A DNA stretch of 7,438 nt from Bacillota bacterium (GTDB lineage Bacteria; Bacillota; Clostridia; Tissierellales; Peptoniphilaceae). This document shows, piece after piece, positions 6,034-7,438 of the stretch. Position 1 is the stretch's first letter, and the number at the start of each line of letters is the position of its first letter. The position numbers and the translations under genes are program-made. The notes under the pieces were generated by a model that did not search any database, was not told the DNA's origin, and saw nothing but the letters and a program-made list of their open reading frames with translations. The stretch lies in NCBI GenBank assembly GCA_023442495.1, contig JAEZZB010000118.1:1-7438 (forward strand), written 5' to 3'.

Positions 6034-6394
6034 AGGAACATTTGCTGTAGGTAATATGGTTGAATATACCTATGAGAAAATTGGTGAGATTGAAGGAGTA
6101 AAGGTTCTAGCGGGATTAAACGGTAAGCATGGATTACCTGAGGAGTCGCATCGTAGTCGGGCATATATTAAGCTAGATCATAATGGTTTTTTTCGTATGA
6201 TGAGAATATATGATAGAGATCATTATCTTACTTTTGAATTAGCATACCATGTAGAACCGAATCTAGATAAATCAAAAAAAACAATACTGTACTATCACTT
6301 ATATGATAGAGATTTTAATCGTACGGTAGCTATTAAAGCAACTAAAGCAATGAGAAGGCATTTTAAAAAATATTTGAAAGGGATTAAACTATGA
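6023..6394 (+). CDS. 'MGGRG' small protein of unknown function, cassette gene 2
   Basis: This encodes 123 residues and starts at ATG 6023 with AAAGGTG (6009-6015) seven bases before it, inside the end of the DUF4417 gene. The N-terminus MGGRGTFAVGNMVEYTY is followed by IGEIEGVKVLAGLNGKHGLP and SHRSRAYIKL. Then come a MMRIYDRDHYLTFELAYH block and a second, similar YYHLYDRDFNRT block, and the protein ends in a very basic helix (KAMRRHFKKYLKGIKL). Proteins of this look occur beside DUF4417 genes in Firmicutes mobile DNA, as far as I recall, but I cannot name a characterised member. The repeated YDRD with nearby His could be catalytic or structural. There is no signal peptide or membrane segment. 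The reading frame is intact although the gene before it is broken. Its stop overlaps the next start in ATGA, so translation of the two is coupled. Confidence 0.75.
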   Translation: MGGRGTFAVGNMVEYTYEKIGEIEGVKVLAGLNGKHGLPEESHRSRAYIKLDHNGFFRMMRIYDRDHYLTFELAYHVEPNLDKSKKTILYYHLYDRDFNRTVAIKATKAMRRHFKKYLKGIKL

Positions 6395-6669
6395 TAAATG
6401 GTGATATTACAGAATTTGTCGATAAATTATATTATGGAGAGGAACTTTTGTTTGAATATGATGGAAAAGAATATTTTTTACAAGGATGGACAAATCCTTC
6501 AGAAGCCATTATGGTTATTGATATTCAGGATGGTAAACCATTTAAGGATTATTTATGGAAGTGTATTAAACCATCTATCAGGGAATGTGCTAAAGAATTT
6601 TTAAATAGTAAATTGTGGGGCGGAAAAACTTTTATGGAAATTCAAAGGGAAGTTACCTGGAAAGAATAA
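6391..6669 (+). CDS. Acidic 92-residue protein of unknown function, cassette gene 3
   Basis: This encodes 92 residues and starts at ATG 6391, which overlaps the preceding TGA; AAAGGGA (6377-6383) sits seven bases upstream. The sequence runs ITEFVDKLYYGEELLFEYDG, then KEYFLQGW, KPFKDYLWKC, ECAKEFLNSKLWGGKTFMEI and ends VTWKE. It is acidic, while its partner upstream has a strongly basic tail, so the two may bind each other, as in toxin-immunity or toxin-antitoxin pairs. That is inference from charge and coupling alone. I do not recognise a characterised family. It has no membrane segment or DNA-binding motif. It is the last gene of the cassette, and its stop lies within a few bases of the 3' end of the convergent small RNA, so the transcripts face each other tail to tail. 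Confidence 0.75.
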   Translation: MINGDITEFVDKLYYGEELLFEYDGKEYFLQGWTNPSEAIMVIDIQDGKPFKDYLWKCIKPSIRECAKEFLNSKLWGGKTFMEIQREVTWKE

Positions 6670-6705
6670 AAATCCCGCCAGATGCTACCACATCTTGCAG
6701 GATTT
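6670..6705 (-). terminator. Hairpin terminator shared by cassette 3' end and minus-strand RNA
   Basis: AAATCCCGC (6670-6678) pairs with GCAGGATTT (6697-6705), and AGATG (6680-6684) with CATCT (6691-6695), around a 6-nt loop. One position is C opposite A in plus-strand RNA but G opposite U in minus-strand RNA, and the U-rich tail (TTTTTATTC) is on the minus-strand side. The hairpin therefore suits a minus-strand transcript best. It may also stop the cassette mRNA, which meets a tract of 12 T only at 6749-6760. Confidence 0.7.
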
Positions 6706-6707
6706 CC

Positions 6708-6735
6708 GAGGATATTAATACCCTCCAAACAAGTA
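6708..6735 (-). repeat. 28-nt direct repeat copy B, the 5' end of the small RNA
   Basis: Copy B reads GAGGATATTAATA then CCCTCCAAACAAGTA on the plus strand and matches 5332-5359 at 26 of 28 positions. Its right edge (6735) coincides with the expected start point, six bases beyond the -10 box. The repeat is therefore just the first 28 nt of the RNA. Confidence 0.75.
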
Positions 6736-6740
6736 CTAAT

Positions 6741-6769
6741 ATTATAACTTTTTTTTTTTTATTAGTCAA
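6741..6769 (-). promoter_or_regulatory. Strong sigma-A promoter for the minus-strand small RNA
   Basis: On the minus strand: TTGACT (6769-6764), a spacer of exactly 17 bases containing an unbroken run of 12 A, then a perfect TATAAT (6746-6741). This is the closest match to consensus in the window, and it drives no open reading frame, which is a main reason to infer a small RNA. Confidence 0.75.
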
Positions 6770-7106
6770 GGAATCACTTTTGTTGCTTCTACTTGAGTTT
6801 GTATAGTAGTCAAACATTTGTGACACACCTTTGAAAATAATCTTTAGAAGGCTGTTAACTGTTTTTTTATTTATCTTGTGATTTTGTCAAGGGCATTAGA
6901 GTTTACGTCCCTTGACAAAAAGAGCAAGATAACATTAGTTGGCAGATTTTCTAAAGGGTTCGTTTACTATTATAATTGTATTTATTTTTTCATTAAATTA
7001 AATTTTAATATTATAATATACAATCAAAAACTTCACTATTAAAATACTTATACTAGAATATCTGTTGGGAATAAATAATTCTTTTCAACAAATTTTTATT
7101 TAACGT
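6770..7106. other. AT-rich stretch without a recognisable gene
   Basis: No frame with a start, ribosome binding site and plausible protein is present on either strand. It holds an imperfect inverted repeat at 6873-6930, described separately, and a plus-strand TATAAT (6971-6976) without a good -35 box. A minus-strand frame running through 6700-6870 (with KGVSQMFDYYTNSSRSNKSD) has no start and runs into the small-RNA promoter. It could be the relic of a gene's end. I cannot identify any mobile element here. Confidence 0.5.
6873..6930. repeat. Imperfect inverted repeat, arms 21-22 nt
   Basis: TTTTGTCAAGGG (6882-6893) is perfectly complementary to CCCTTGACAAAA (6909-6920) around a 15-nt loop. 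After a 3-4 base bulge the arms continue with ATCTTG (6873-6878) against CAAGAT (6925-6930). It could be an element end, an operator or a structured transcript. There is no T tract, so it is not a typical terminator. Confidence 0.65.
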
Positions 7107-7277
7107 ATTACTTGAATTTTCAACTTAAAATGTTTTGTTCATTTTGCCGAAGACGACGTAAAGATTAATTTTGTATTTGCGTAAGGTCTTCGGCTTTTTT
7201 AATTTTAACATTTTTAAGCTTTTGAAAGTCAAGAACAAGCCCTGCGGGTGGCTCAACTGCCTCAGACTCTGCAAAGA
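7107..7277. repeat. Dispersed direct repeat, copy 2 (pairs with 3744-3909)
   Basis: This is the second copy of the roughly 170-bp repeat, in the same orientation as copy 1. The part from 7207 to 7277 matches copy 1 at 68 of 71 positions. It includes the hairpin terminator. In minus-strand translation both copies give FAESEAVEPPAGLVLDFQ and LKNVKIK, differing only in one residue between them, and then diverge. No gene I can support lies next to it before the window ends. Confidence 0.8.
7146..7206 (+). terminator. Rho-independent terminator within repeat copy 2
   Basis: GCCGAAGAC (7146-7154) pairs with GTCTTCGGC (7186-7194) and is followed by six T. The inner stem ACGTAAA / TTTGCGT keeps pairing through a G-U where copy 1 has G-C. 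It is the counterpart of the hairpin at 3781-3828. Confidence 0.8.
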
Positions 7278-7337
7278 GGAGGATTGGGTTGTATGATACA
7301 TTGTGTTTTGGAAGTAGAGAACAAATTATCTGATGAT

Positions 7338-7361
7338 TCAACTGCTGCAGATTCTGCAAAG
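7338..7361. repeat. Partial third copy of the repeat's end
   Basis: The 24 bases at 7338-7361 (TCAACTGC then TGCAGATTCTGCAAAG) match 7253-7276 at 21 positions, 85 bases further on in the same orientation. On the minus strand they give FAESAAVE beside FAESEAVE, but in another frame. The rest of the window, to 7438, is AT-rich and shows nothing else. Confidence 0.6.
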
Positions 7362-7438
7362 GCGGTTTGAGAGAGGGATTTAGTTGAAAAATCGCAATGT
7401 AGAATATATATGCGTATTTCAGAATTATTATTACATTA

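Larger units (their letters stand above)
6664..6735 (-). ncRNA. Predicted ~70-nt minus-strand small RNA with a 5' segment complementary to the cassette leader
   Basis: A consensus promoter at 6769-6741 should start transcription at about 6735-6734, and a hairpin terminator lies at 6705-6670, giving an RNA of about 70 nt. Its first 28 nt are the complement of repeat copy B and can pair with copy A in the DUF4417 leader, with 26 Watson-Crick pairs, one G-U and one A-G mismatch. The 5' part contains GGAGGG and a small hairpin, GAGGGTAT / ATATCCTC (minus strand, 6725-6708). No frame of useful length follows GGAGGG: TAT TAA comes directly after. So it is not an mRNA. Neighbours are the convergent cassette gene 3 and, upstream of its promoter, AT-rich DNA. 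I know of no named RNA family it matches. Confidence 0.6.

Noticed and set aside
6398..6604. Plus-strand frame inside cassette gene 3
   Set aside because: Out-of-frame shadow of the 92-residue gene; no ribosome binding site of its own.
5332..6735. Type III toxin-antitoxin (ToxIN/AbiQ-like) or CRISPR reading of the 28-nt repeats
   Set aside because: There are only two copies, 1.35 kb apart and not in tandem, and no ToxN-like or Cas protein is present.
6615..6806. Plus-strand frame of 63 codons past cassette gene 3
   Set aside because: It overlaps gene 3 out of frame, then reads through the small-RNA terminator and a run of T.
6700..6870. Minus-strand frame with KGVSQMFDYYTNSSRSNKSD, possibly the end of a transposase or recombinase
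   Set aside because: No start, no recognised motif, and it runs through the small-RNA promoter and terminator.
7165..7359. Minus-strand frame of 64 codons over repeat copy 2
   Set aside because: It has no ribosome binding site, switches frame relative to the conserved peptide pattern and runs through a terminator hairpin; treated as part of the repeat, not as a gene.

Overview
The window is AT-rich DNA that uses TGA as a normal stop, has strong GGAGG-type ribosome binding sites and carries an EngB-type GTPase. This fits a low-GC Gram-positive bacterium, probably an anaerobic Clostridia/Tissierellia-type lineage. The lineage is inferred from protein flavour and base composition; nothing in the window fixes the genus. 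Apart from the first gene, this is an accessory region: small membrane proteins, broken genes, repeats, a Fic protein and an uncharacterised cassette.

Layout. Bases 2-361 are the 3' end of a ribosome-biogenesis GTPase (EngB/YsxC) followed by a terminator. Bases 544-1260 hold a promoter inside an inverted repeat and three tiny membrane-protein genes. A fourth gene stops after 12 codons at a rearrangement junction near 1315. Bases 1319-2808 are a scrapyard: a minus-strand fragment of a PD-(D/E)XK-like nuclease gene abuts a 5'-truncated AAA_14/DUF4143 ATPase pseudogene, which also carries a nonsense codon and a frameshift. An intact TPR/ST7-like protein follows (2822-3652).

Bases 3744-3909 and 7107-7277 are two copies, in the same orientation, of a repeat of about 170 bp with a strong terminator hairpin. 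They bracket the rest of the accessory content. Between them lie a class II Fic protein with its own apparent operator/promoter (4089-5238) and a three-gene cassette (5406-6669). The cassette encodes a DUF4417 protein, split by two single-base deletions, then an 'MGGRG' protein, then a 92-aa protein. Beyond the cassette is a long AT-rich stretch with no recognisable gene, and then the second repeat.

The most interesting signal concerns this cassette. A 28-nt sequence in its leader (5332-5359) recurs with 26 of 28 matches just past its last gene (6708-6735). The downstream copy is exactly the predicted first 28 nt of a short minus-strand RNA, with a TTGACT-17-TATAAT promoter and a hairpin terminator that folds better as minus-strand RNA. 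The RNA would pair with the cassette's own leader. That leader contains a CCTCCA that can pair with the DUF4417 ribosome binding site, so the RNA may free or block translation. This looks like an sRNA-controlled operon, similar in outline to but not the same as type I toxin-antitoxin loci. It is an inference from sequence alone.
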